Of a stretch of DNA of 64,000 nucleotides, positions 44,040 through 52,244 are shown piece by piece. A program made the translations under genes and the position numbers. The notes under the pieces were generated by a model. The model did not search any database. It was not told the origin of the DNA and saw only the letters and a program-made list of their open reading frames with translations. The stretch is from Chitinophagaceae bacterium (GTDB lineage: Bacteria > Bacteroidota > Bacteroidia > Chitinophagales > Chitinophagaceae), in assembly GCA_016710745.1 (NCBI GenBank), contig JADJVB010000010.1:1723517-1787516 (forward strand). Direction: 5' to 3'. The first letter of the stretch is position 1. Every line of letters begins with the position of its first letter.

Positions 44040-45190
44040 TGAAATTATTCGATGTATATCCGCTTAACAACATCAGCATCGAAAGAGCTGCCGGCTCTTA
44101 TGTTTGGGATGATAAAGGCGAAAAATATGTAGACCTATACGGAGGCCATGCGGTTATTTCCATTGGGCACACCCATCCGCACTATGTAAAGCGCATAGAA
44201 GATCAGCTGCACCGGGTTGGTTTCTATTCCAACTCCATAAAAATTCCTTTACAGGTTGAACTGGCCGAAAAGTTGGGAAAGGTCTCCGGTAAAGAAGACT
44301 ATCAACTTTTTTTATGCAATTCGGGTGCCGAGGCAAACGAGAATGCGTTAAAGCTGGCTTCTTTTTATAACGGACGTAAAAAGATCATCGCCTTTCAAAA
44401 AGCTTTTCACGGCCGAACCTCGCTGGCGGTAGCCGCCACGGATAATCCAAATATTGTGGCCCCCGTTAATGAAACGGAGAATGTCATTTTTCTTCCTTTT
44501 AATGATGAGGCTGCGTTGGAAGAAGCGTTTGCAAAGAATGAAATTTCGTCGGTGATCATCGAAGGTATACAGGGTGTAGGTGGTATCCGGGTTGCAACTG
44601 AGTCATTTCTGCAAAAGATCAGAGCTTTATGCGACGCTAATAATGCGATCTATATAGCCGATTCGGTACAGTGTGGTTACGGCAGAACGGGTAAATTTTA
44701 TTCTCACGATTTTGCCGGTGTAGACGCTGATATTTATACCATGGCAAAAGGGATGGGGAACGGATTTCCGATTGGCGGCATTTCTATTGCACCTAAAATT
44801 CAACCAAAGCATTTCATGCTGGGTACTACTTTTGGGGGCAATCATTTGGCATGTGCCGCCGCCCTGGCCGTTTTGGAAGTGATCGAACAAGAGGACCTGC
44901 TTACTAATGCGAAAAAGATCGGAGACTACCTGATGGAAGAATTAAGAAAACTACCGCATATACTTGAAGTGAGGGGCAGGGGATTAATGATCGGTATTGA
45001 ATTGCCGGAAGAAATGAATATGGTGAAGAAAAACCTGTTATTTAAACATCGGATTTTTACCGGTGAGGCTAAACCGAATGTGATCAGGCTTTTGCCGGCA
45101 TTGAACATAACAAAAACGGAAGCGGATATTTTTTTACAGGCGATTAAAACGGAGTTATTAAATGGTCCGACGTCCGCGTCTGACCAATAA
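44039..45190 (+). CDS. argD: Acetylornithine/succinylornithine aminotransferase
   Basis: A 383-residue class-III PLP aminotransferase. NSGAEANENALKLA, AFHGRTSLAVAAT and the PLP-lysine region TMAKGMGNGFPIGG (near residue 240) are present. It makes acylornithine from the semialdehyde. The final nine codons are encoded by the first of two hairpin repeats, so the natural C-terminus may have been replaced. Confidence 0.94.
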   Translation: MKLFDVYPLNNISIERAAGSYVWDDKGEKYVDLYGGHAVISIGHTHPHYVKRIEDQLHRVGFYSNSIKIPLQVELAEKLGKVSGKEDYQLFLCNSGAEANENALKLASFYNGRKKIIAFQKAFHGRTSLAVAATDNPNIVAPVNETENVIFLPFNDEAALEEAFAKNEISSVIIEGIQGVGGIRVATESFLQKIRALCDANNAIYIADSVQCGYGRTGKFYSHDFAGVDADIYTMAKGMGNGFPIGGISIAPKIQPKHFMLGTTFGGNHLACAAALAVLEVIEQEDLLTNAKKIGDYLMEELRKLPHILEVRGRGLMIGIELPEEMNMVKKNLLFKHRIFTGEAKPNVIRLLPALNITKTEADIFLQAIKTELLNGPTSASDQ

Positions 45191-45216
45191 ACTGGTCTGA
45201 CGCCTTCGTCTGACCA
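45163..45216. repeat. Two tandem 24-base hairpins at the argD/argF' junction
   Basis: Each unit has arms TGGTC(C/T)GACG and CGTCTGACCA, spaced 30 bases apart (45163-45186, 45193-45216), both followed by ATAAA. The first overlaps the argD end and supplies its stop codon. They are strong RNA stem-loops in mid-operon and could shield upstream mRNA or lower downstream expression. Confidence 0.8.
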
Positions 45217-45248
45217 ATAAAAGATTATTTATTAAAACAAAAACTAAA

Positions 45249-46217
45249 GTGCAAAATTTTATTTCTGTAAACGACGTTGTTGGTATTAATGCATTGGTTG
45301 ACCAGGCATTAAAATGTAAAGCCAACCCGTTTTCAGCCAAGGAACTTGGTTCGGGAAAAAGGATGGGCTTACTTTTTTTTAATCCTTCTTTACGCACCCG
45401 GATAAGTACACAGGTTGCGGCCACTAACCTGGGTATGGAAGCCATCGTTTTTAATGTTGATAAAGAGGGCTGGGCTTTGGAATTTGAAGAAGGAACTGTC
45501 ATGAATGGCACCACCGTAGAGCATATCAAAGATGCGGCCCCGGTAATGGGACAGTATTTCGACATACTTTGTATTCGAACATTTCCGGCTTTAAAGAACA
45601 AGGAAGCAGATTATGCCGAAACAGTGATCAATCAATTTATAAAATACGCAGGCGTACCCATTGTAAGTTTAGAAAGTGCAACTTTACATCCACTGCAGTC
45701 TCTTGCCGATATGATCACTATTAAAGAAATCATGAATCAACATCCACTTGTTGAAGGCAATCAAAGAAAGATCGTTTTAACCTGGGCGCCTCATGTAAAG
45801 GCATTGCCCCAATGTGTAGCCAACTCTTTTGCGCAATGGGTGGGTGCATGGGGCGAGGCAGAATTTGTGATTACGCACCCAAAAGGATATGAACTGGACG
45901 ACCGGTTTACCAAAAATGCGACCATATTATATAACCAGGATGAAGCCTTGAAGAACGCCGATTTTGTTTATGTAAAAAATTGGAGTGCGGTGCATGATTA
46001 TGGGAAGATCAATACCGATGATCACGAATGGATGCTTACCAATAAAAAACTATCCGTAACCAATAGTGCCAAAATCATGCATTGCCTGCCGGTTCGCCGA
46101 AATGTTGAGCTGAGCGATGAGGTGTTAGATAGCGAAAATAGTTTGGTTACCCGGCAGGCCGGAAACCGGGTATGGGCGGCACAGGCAGTATTGTCGGAGA
46201 TTTTAAAAACGATCTGA
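45249..46217 (+). CDS. argF: N-acetyl/N-succinylornithine carbamoyltransferase
   Basis: A 322-residue carbamoyltransferase of the variant branch that uses acylated ornithine. The carbamoyl-phosphate loop reads FFNPSLRTRIST (near residue 43, ordinary OTCases have STRT), and the HPLQ motif (near 147) replaces HPCQ. The Bacteroides enzyme studied in this branch uses N-succinylornithine, whereas the Xanthomonas one uses N-acetylornithine; I cannot tell which applies here. The start is GTG. It lies 58 bases after argD, beyond two hairpins, and its TGA overlaps the argB start. Confidence 0.92.
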   Translation: MQNFISVNDVVGINALVDQALKCKANPFSAKELGSGKRMGLLFFNPSLRTRISTQVAATNLGMEAIVFNVDKEGWALEFEEGTVMNGTTVEHIKDAAPVMGQYFDILCIRTFPALKNKEADYAETVINQFIKYAGVPIVSLESATLHPLQSLADMITIKEIMNQHPLVEGNQRKIVLTWAPHVKALPQCVANSFAQWVGAWGEAEFVITHPKGYELDDRFTKNATILYNQDEALKNADFVYVKNWSAVHDYGKINTDDHEWMLTNKKLSVTNSAKIMHCLPVRRNVELSDEVLDSENSLVTRQAGNRVWAAQAVLSEILKTI

Positions 46218-47008
46218 TGGAAAAGCTATGTATTATAAAGGTGGGCGGAAATATACTGGATGACCCGGCAGCGCAGGAGTCATTCCTGCAGCAATTTGCA
46301 GCTGTTCAACAAAGAAAAATATTAGTGCATGGGGGCGGTAAAATAGCAACCACCGTGGGCAAACAACTGGGCATAGCACCAAACTATATTAACGGCCGTC
46401 GCATTACGGATAAAGATACCATCGACCTGGTTACGATGGTGTACGGCGGATTGGTAAATAAAAAACTGGTTGCCGTATTGCAATCATTGAATTGCAATGC
46501 CATTGGATTAACCGGTGCAGACGCAAATATTCTGCCGGCGATAAAAAGACCGGTTAAAGAAATTGATTATGGATTTGTGGGAGATATAGACGTTGAGCAG
46601 CTTGCCGTTAGCAGTTTGGAAGTATTACTAAATAACAGTATGGTGCCGGTTATAGCAGCTTTAACCCATGATGGAAAGGGGCAGGTGTTGAATACCAATG
46701 CAGATACCATCGCGTCGGCCCTGGCAACCGTATTGTCGAAAATATATGAAGTGCGTCTGGTATATTGTTTCGAAAAGAAAGGGGTACTTGAAAATGTAGC
46801 CGATGAAAACTCGGTGATCAACTTCCTGGACAGGAAAAAGTACAATGCGTTAGTAGCAGAAAAAAAATTGGCCGATGGGATATTGCCCAAGATTGACAAT
46901 GCATTTGCTGCTATTGAAAGCGGTGTACAGGAAGTGCTGATTGGCGATGCCAACGACCTGTTGCAAAACATGACCAAAAATGTAAAAGGAACTTTAATTA
47001 AAAAGTGA
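46217..47008 (+). CDS. argB: Acetylglutamate kinase
   Basis: A 263-residue amino-acid-kinase-fold enzyme phosphorylating N-acyl-glutamate. Motifs: CIIKVGGNILDD, LVHGGGKIATTVGKQLG and LNTNADTIASALA. The ATG at 46217 overlaps the argF' stop (TGATG); an in-frame upstream start at 46172 lies in argF' and is not needed. The N-terminal helix typical of arginine-feedback-sensitive kinases is absent, so feedback control may be exerted elsewhere. Confidence 0.95.
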   Translation: MEKLCIIKVGGNILDDPAAQESFLQQFAAVQQRKILVHGGGKIATTVGKQLGIAPNYINGRRITDKDTIDLVTMVYGGLVNKKLVAVLQSLNCNAIGLTGADANILPAIKRPVKEIDYGFVGDIDVEQLAVSSLEVLLNNSMVPVIAALTHDGKGQVLNTNADTIASALATVLSKIYEVRLVYCFEKKGVLENVADENSVINFLDRKKYNALVAEKKLADGILPKIDNAFAAIESGVQEVLIGDANDLLQNMTKNVKGTLIKK

Positions 47009-48096
47009 ATACAGAACTATTATATCGTGATGCGGTGGCTTTATTAAAAAGCCTGATTGCCACGCCTTCTTTTTCTAAAGAAGAGGATAAGGCGGCTGAC
47101 CTGATCGAACAGTTTTTTGTCTCAAAAAATATACAGCCGAACCGGTTGCTGAATAACGTTTGGTGTGTAAACAAATACTTTGACAAAACAAAACCAGGCA
47201 TCCTGCTCAACTCGCATCATGATACAGTAAAACCCAATCCCCAATACAGCAAAGATCCTTTTGCTGCCACCGTAGAAGAAGGAAAATTATTCGGTCTTGG
47301 CAGTAACGACGCAGGTGGCTGCCTGGTGAGTTTAATAGCTGCTTTTTTGTTTTTCTATGAGAGAAAGGATCTGACATACAATATCATTTTTGCTGCCACG
47401 GCAGAAGAGGAGATCAGTGGCGGTAACGGCATTGAAAAATTACTTGTTTCGTCTGATTTGAATTCAGCGCTCACGACCCTGGGGGGTATTGAATTCGCTA
47501 TTGTGGGAGAACCAACCCAAACCAACCTGGCTATTGCCGAAAAAGGCCTGCTGGTGTTGGATTGTGTGTCTGCCGGCCGGGCCGGACATGCTGCCAGGGA
47601 AGAAGGTGAGAACGCTATTTATAATGCCATGCAGGACATCGCCTGGTTTCAATCTTACGAATTTCCAAAAATATCCGAAACCCTGGGGTCGGTAAAGATG
47701 TCGGTTACAACGATCAACACAGAAAATAAAGCGCATAACGTGATCCCTGCGCAATGCCATTTTGTGGTTGATATACGGGTAACCGACGACTATAGTCATG
47801 AGGAAATACTGGAAACTATCAAAAAACATGTACGGGCTGAAGTAAAACCCAGAAGTATGCGATTGTGTTCTTCAAAAATTGCAACAGATCATCCGATAGT
47901 TCGGGCCGGGATAAAATTTGGCAAACAAACCTATGGTTCGCCCACATTATCAGATGCTGCGTTGATCCCCGTTCCGGTTTTAAAATGCGGCCCTGGCGAT
48001 AGTGCCCGCAGCCATAGTGCCGACGAGTTTATCTATCTCGAAGAAATAAAAGAAGGCATAGGTACGTATATATTTATATTGGAACAGGTGGTTTGA
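47005..48096 (+). CDS. M20 family deacylase (ArgE-type, acyl-citrulline/ornithine)
   Basis: A 363-residue zinc hydrolase of the M20 family. The metal motif LLNSHHDTVKPNP (near residue 75) and the catalytic glutamates in AATAEEEISGGNG are present, as is a dimerisation domain. It is next to the acyl-ornithine carbamoyltransferase, so the probable substrate is N-acyl-citrulline, deacylated before ArgG. It starts with GTG overlapping the argB stop by four bases. Confidence 0.9.
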   Translation: MNTELLYRDAVALLKSLIATPSFSKEEDKAADLIEQFFVSKNIQPNRLLNNVWCVNKYFDKTKPGILLNSHHDTVKPNPQYSKDPFAATVEEGKLFGLGSNDAGGCLVSLIAAFLFFYERKDLTYNIIFAATAEEEISGGNGIEKLLVSSDLNSALTTLGGIEFAIVGEPTQTNLAIAEKGLLVLDCVSAGRAGHAAREEGENAIYNAMQDIAWFQSYEFPKISETLGSVKMSVTTINTENKAHNVIPAQCHFVVDIRVTDDYSHEEILETIKKHVRAEVKPRSMRLCSSKIATDHPIVRAGIKFGKQTYGSPTLSDAALIPVPVLKCGPGDSARSHSADEFIYLEEIKEGIGTYIFILEQVV

Positions 48097-48124
48097 GTTT
48101 AGTTTACTTAAAAAGAAAAATAAA

Positions 48125-49492
48125 ATGACTGACAGTAAAAGTTCAAACTCCCCTTTGGGGGATGGGGGTATGAAGCTCTGGCAAAAAGATAAAGCAGCTT
48201 TGGCTGAAGTGGAAAGGTTTACCGTAGGCAACGACAGGGAACTGGATATCTACCTGGCACCCTTTGATGTATTGGGTTCACTGGCACACATAAAAATGTT
48301 GAAATCTGTTGGGTTATTAACCGAAGATGAATTGAATATATTGGAAATTTCCTTAAAAGAAATTTATCAACAAATACAAAATTCTGATTTTAAACTGGAT
48401 GATGGGGTAGAAGACATTCATTCGCAGGTAGAGTTATTGCTTACGCATAAGTTGGGAGATACGGGAAAGAAAATTCACAGTGCCAGGAGCAGGAACGACC
48501 AGGTTTTAGTAGATCTCAAAATGTTTTTAAGGGCTGAAATAGAAACAACGGTAAATAACACCAGGGAACTATTCGATCTCCTGGTCAATCAAAGCGAAAA
48601 GTATAAAGAAGACCTGTTGCCGGGTTACACCCATCTGCAATTGGCCATGCCCTCCTCATTTGGGTTATGGTTTGGCGCCTATGCCGAAAGTTTGGCAGAT
48701 GACCTGGTGACAGTAGAGGCAGCGTATCGCATTGTCAATAAAAATCCGCTGGGCTCTGCCGCCGGCTATGGTTCTTCTTTTCCCATTAACCGGCAAATGA
48801 CCACCGATTTGCTGGGTTTTGATTCAATGCATTATAATGTGGTGTATGCACAAATGAGCAGGGGTAAAACTGAACGCATTGTGGCCGCTGCCCTGGCAAA
48901 TATCGCAGCGTCGCTGTCGAAATTAAGCATGGATGCCTGTTTATACCTGAATCAGCATTTCGCATTTATTTCCTTTCCTGATGAGTTAACTACCGGCAGC
49001 AGTATTATGCCCCATAAAAAAAATCCGGATGTTTTTGAATTGATCCGGTCTCATTGTAACCGCATCCAGGCATTGCCTAATGAGATCATGCTGATGACTA
49101 CTAACCTGCCTTCGGGTTATCACCGCGATCTGCAATTGATAAAAGAACATATCATACCTGCATTTAAAAATGTAAATGATTGTCTGCAAATGGCGAAACT
49201 GATGCTGGGAAATATCGAAATAAAAAAAGATCTGCTTGCTGATGAGAAATATAAATACCTGTTCAGCGTGGAAGAAGTGAACAAATTGGTTGTTCGGGGA
49301 ATGCCTTTCAGGGATGCCTATAAAAAAATAGCTGCCGATATTGAATCCGGAGATTTCGATCATACGGGAATGGTGCTTCATACACACGAAGGTTCTATTG
49401 GAAATCTGAACAACGATCAAATTCAGCAAATGATGCATGATATAATACAAAAATTCACTTTTAATGAAGTGAAAATTGCGTTTCAACGATGA
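48125..49492 (+). CDS. argH: Argininosuccinate lyase
   Basis: A 455-residue lyase releasing arginine and fumarate. The family signature GSSIMPHKKNPDVFELIR is near residue 294 (the catalytic loop), and SARSRNDQV, GYTHLQLAMPS and the C-terminal AADIES segments agree. The usual N-terminus would start at the second Met (48170, MKLWQKD). The first ATG (48125) has the A-rich context expected in this phylum, and the codons between come from a C/G-rich repeat, so both starts are possible. Confidence 0.94.
   Translation: MTDSKSSNSPLGDGGMKLWQKDKAALAEVERFTVGNDRELDIYLAPFDVLGSLAHIKMLKSVGLLTEDELNILEISLKEIYQQIQNSDFKLDDGVEDIHSQVELLLTHKLGDTGKKIHSARSRNDQVLVDLKMFLRAEIETTVNNTRELFDLLVNQSEKYKEDLLPGYTHLQLAMPSSFGLWFGAYAESLADDLVTVEAAYRIVNKNPLGSAAGYGSSFPINRQMTTDLLGFDSMHYNVVYAQMSRGKTERIVAAALANIAASLSKLSMDACLYLNQHFAFISFPDELTTGSSIMPHKKNPDVFELIRSHCNRIQALPNEIMLMTTNLPSGYHRDLQLIKEHIIPAFKNVNDCLQMAKLMLGNIEIKKDLLADEKYKYLFSVEEVNKLVVRGMPFRDAYKKIAADIESGDFDHTGMVLHTHEGSIGNLNNDQIQQMMHDIIQKFTFNEVKIAFQR
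48145..48170. repeat. C/G-rich palindromic repeat at the argH start
   Basis: TCCCCTTTGGGGGATGGGGG, the same type as the repeat within mtaB at 37831-37854. It encodes SPLGDGG at the N-terminus of ArgH if the first ATG is used. Confidence 0.75.
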
Positions 49493-49528
49493 TGAAGGTA
49501 GATTTGTCGCAATAATTTTCTATACATA

Positions 49529-50697
49529 ATGGCTGATTCAACGAAAAAAAAACGGATTGCATTTTTGGTTCCACGGGCTCTATTGGTACCCAGGCGCTGG
49601 AAGTGATACGTGCCAATACCGATCTGTTTGAAGTTGAAATATTAACCGCTCAAACCAATGATGAGTTATTGATAACGCAGGCGCTTGAATTCAGGCCCAA
49701 TGCCGTGGTGATAGGAGATGAGCAGAAATACCAGAAGCTGAAAGAAGCACTGTCCTCAACTGATATCAAGGTATTTGCCGGTGAAGCGGCGCTTGAAGAA
49801 GTTGCTGATTTTGATACCTATGATATGATGTTGGCAGGTATTGTTGGCTTTGCCGGTTTAAAACCAACCTTAAAAGCGGTTGAAAAAGGGAAAGCTGTTG
49901 GATTGGCTAATAAGGAAACGTTGGTAGTAGCCGGCGATATCGTGATGCGTAAAGCGATCGAGAAAAGGGTACCCATTATACCGGTCGACAGCGAACATTC
50001 TGCTATTTTTCAATGCCTGGTTGGTGAGGCCAGGAACCCGATCGAAAAGGTTATTCTTACGGCCAGTGGCGGTCCCTTTTTAGGCAAAAAACCCAATTTT
50101 TTGGTTAATGTTAAAAGAGATCATGCCTTGCAGCACCCCAACTGGAGTATGGGAGCAAAAATATCGATCGACTCTGCAACCCTCATGAATAAAGGCCTGG
50201 AGATGATTGAAGCCAAGTGGCTTTTTAATTTAAGGCCCGATCAGATTGAAGTGGTCGTTCATCCCCAGAGTATCATTCACAGTATGGTTCAATTTGAAGA
50301 TGGAAGTATTAAAGCACAGATGGGATTGCCCGATATGAAATTGCCGATACAATACGCCATGGCTTTTCCCGGCCGGATAAAAAATGATTTTCCAAGATTG
50401 AATTTTCGCAAATACCCGGCTTTGAATTTTGAGGAACCGGATGTTAAAACTTTCAGAAATTTATCGCTGGCCATGGAGGCGCTGAACAGGGCCGGCAACA
50501 TGCCCTGCATATTGAATGCAGCCAACGAAATTGCCGTATGGGCCTTTCTGCGTAACCGTATCGGCTTTCTGGATATGACGGCCATGGTTGAAAAAACCAT
50601 GCAAACAGTTACTTTTATCGAAAAACCTACCCTGGAGGAATATTTTGAAAGCGACGGCGAAGCCCGTAATTTTGCCGCTTCGTTGATTAACCTGTAA
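49529..50697 (+). pseudogene. dxr: 1-deoxy-D-xylulose 5-phosphate reductoisomerase, one-base frameshift near the start
   Basis: DXR makes MEP, the second step of non-mevalonate isoprenoid synthesis. From 49603 to 50697 the frame encodes a full body: LANKETLVVAGD, PVDSEHSAIFQCL, TASGGPF, HPQSIIHSMVQF and AANEIAVWAFL. The true start is ATG 49529 (MADSTKKKRIA). The next codons should read IFGSTGSIGTQALEVI but are shifted by one base at about 49560: adding a single A (GCAATTTTTGG for GCATTTTTGG) restores a 389-residue enzyme. As the gene is normally essential and sits beside homopolymers, I favour a sequencing or assembly error over real loss. Confidence 0.85.
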
Positions 50698-50754
50698 ACA
50701 GACTCCGAACGGAATGACCTTATTTACAGTTTTCAAAAAACTAATTAATTTAAA

Positions 50755-52149
50755 ATGGACATTACCTTATTAGCAATAAACTGGCCAAGTGTGGGTTTAA
50801 AAGTTGCACAGCTTTTACTGTCGCTTTCGATCCTGGTTATTTTACACGAGTTCGGGCATTATATTACAGCCAAGTGGTTTAAATGCCGGGTGGAAAAATT
50901 CTACCTGTTTTTTGATCCCTGGTTTTCGTTATTCAAGAAAAAGATCGGCGATACCGTTTATGGTATTGGCTGGCTTCCTTTGGGAGGATATGTGAAGATC
51001 TCGGGGATGGTAGATGAGAGCATGGATAAAGAAGCGCTGAAACTACCTCCTCAATCCTGGGAGTTCAGAAGCAAACCGGCCTGGCAGCGGCTGATCATTA
51101 TGCTGGGTGGCGTTACGGTTAATATCCTGTTGGCTTTTATTATTTATGCAGGTATATTAATGACCTGGGGCGAAAAAAAGATACCCGCATCCTCTTTGAA
51201 ATACGGTATTTCCTTTAATGATTCGCTTTTTAATGATCTGGGTTTTAAAAACGGCGACAAGGTTTTGTCGGTCGACGGAAAACCGGTGGTTGAATATTAT
51301 GATATTCTGAGAAAAATATTAGTGGTTGATAAAACCGTGATGATCGAAAGAGACGGAAAGGAAATGACTTTGGATATGCCGGTTGACCTTATTGGTAAAC
51401 TGGTTGAAAAGAAGAAACTAACCAAGGGGCCGTTGATCAGTCCGAGAATTCCGGTGATCGTGTCAGTCATTGAAGACAGCAGTGTGGCCTATAAAGCCGG
51501 ATTACGGGCCGGTGATCTTATTTTGGGTATCGATTCAGTTCAAACAAAATACTTTGATGAATTTTCTGCTTTCATGAAAAAACAAAAGAAAGGAGATACG
51601 GTTAACCTGACCGTTAGAAGAGGCGATGAAATAGTAAATATGTCCACCACGTTGGTTACCGGAGGCCTGATCGGATTTTTGCCGCCAGGCAGTGCCGAAG
51701 AATACGACAGTCTGGGGATCTATAAATATGAAGTGAAAAAATACGGATTCTTTGCTGCTTTTCCTGCGGGCGTTAAAAGAGCCGGTAAGGAATTACAATT
51801 CTACATAGATCAATTTAAAAAAATACTATCGCCCGAAACCGGCGCCTATAAAGGCGTTGGTGGTTTTAAAGCGATGGGCTCCGTTTTTTCGGGTACCGAA
51901 TGGGACTGGGAACATTTCTGGACGATCACCGCATTCTTCTCTATTATTTTAGCCTTTATGAACCTGTTGCCGATACCGGCATTGGACGGCGGACATGTTT
52001 TATTTACACTCGGCGAAATGATCACCGGACGTAAGCCCAGTGAAAAATTTTTAGAATATGCCCAGATCGCCGGCATGATCATTTTACTGGCACTCATGCT
52101 CTATGCAAACGGAAACGATTGGTTTGGATGGGGGAAGGGTAGAGGTTGA
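50755..52149 (+). CDS. rseP: Site-2 intramembrane metalloprotease RseP
   Basis: A 464-residue inner-membrane protease. The zinc motif HEFGH in the first membrane helix (about 31-35), the LPLGGYVKISGM segment, two PDZ-like domains in the periplasmic region (about 140-230 and 230-320), and the second active-site motif NLLPIPALDGGH (near 410) are all in order. It cleaves anti-sigma factors and signal peptide remnants. It follows dxr, a common pairing in bacteria. Confidence 0.95.
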   Translation: MDITLLAINWPSVGLKVAQLLLSLSILVILHEFGHYITAKWFKCRVEKFYLFFDPWFSLFKKKIGDTVYGIGWLPLGGYVKISGMVDESMDKEALKLPPQSWEFRSKPAWQRLIIMLGGVTVNILLAFIIYAGILMTWGEKKIPASSLKYGISFNDSLFNDLGFKNGDKVLSVDGKPVVEYYDILRKILVVDKTVMIERDGKEMTLDMPVDLIGKLVEKKKLTKGPLISPRIPVIVSVIEDSSVAYKAGLRAGDLILGIDSVQTKYFDEFSAFMKKQKKGDTVNLTVRRGDEIVNMSTTLVTGGLIGFLPPGSAEEYDSLGIYKYEVKKYGFFAAFPAGVKRAGKELQFYIDQFKKILSPETGAYKGVGGFKAMGSVFSGTEWDWEHFWTITAFFSIILAFMNLLPIPALDGGHVLFTLGEMITGRKPSEKFLEYAQIAGMIILLALMLYANGNDWFGWGKGRG

Positions 52150-52159
52150 TAGATGAAAA

Positions 52160-52187
52160 TTGATAGTTGATAATTGATAGTTGATAA
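52160..52187 (+). repeat. Tandem 14-bp repeat
   Basis: Two perfect copies of TTGATAGTTGATAA right after rseP, followed by CATCCAGTATTCACC-like spacer text similar to the region before ftsY (6969-7000). Probably slippage products; no function seen. Confidence 0.7.
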
Positions 52188-52244
52188 TTGTTCGTTGTGA
52201 GTCATTCGGTGATTGGTTCAGCGCCAGCATCCAGTATTCACCAT

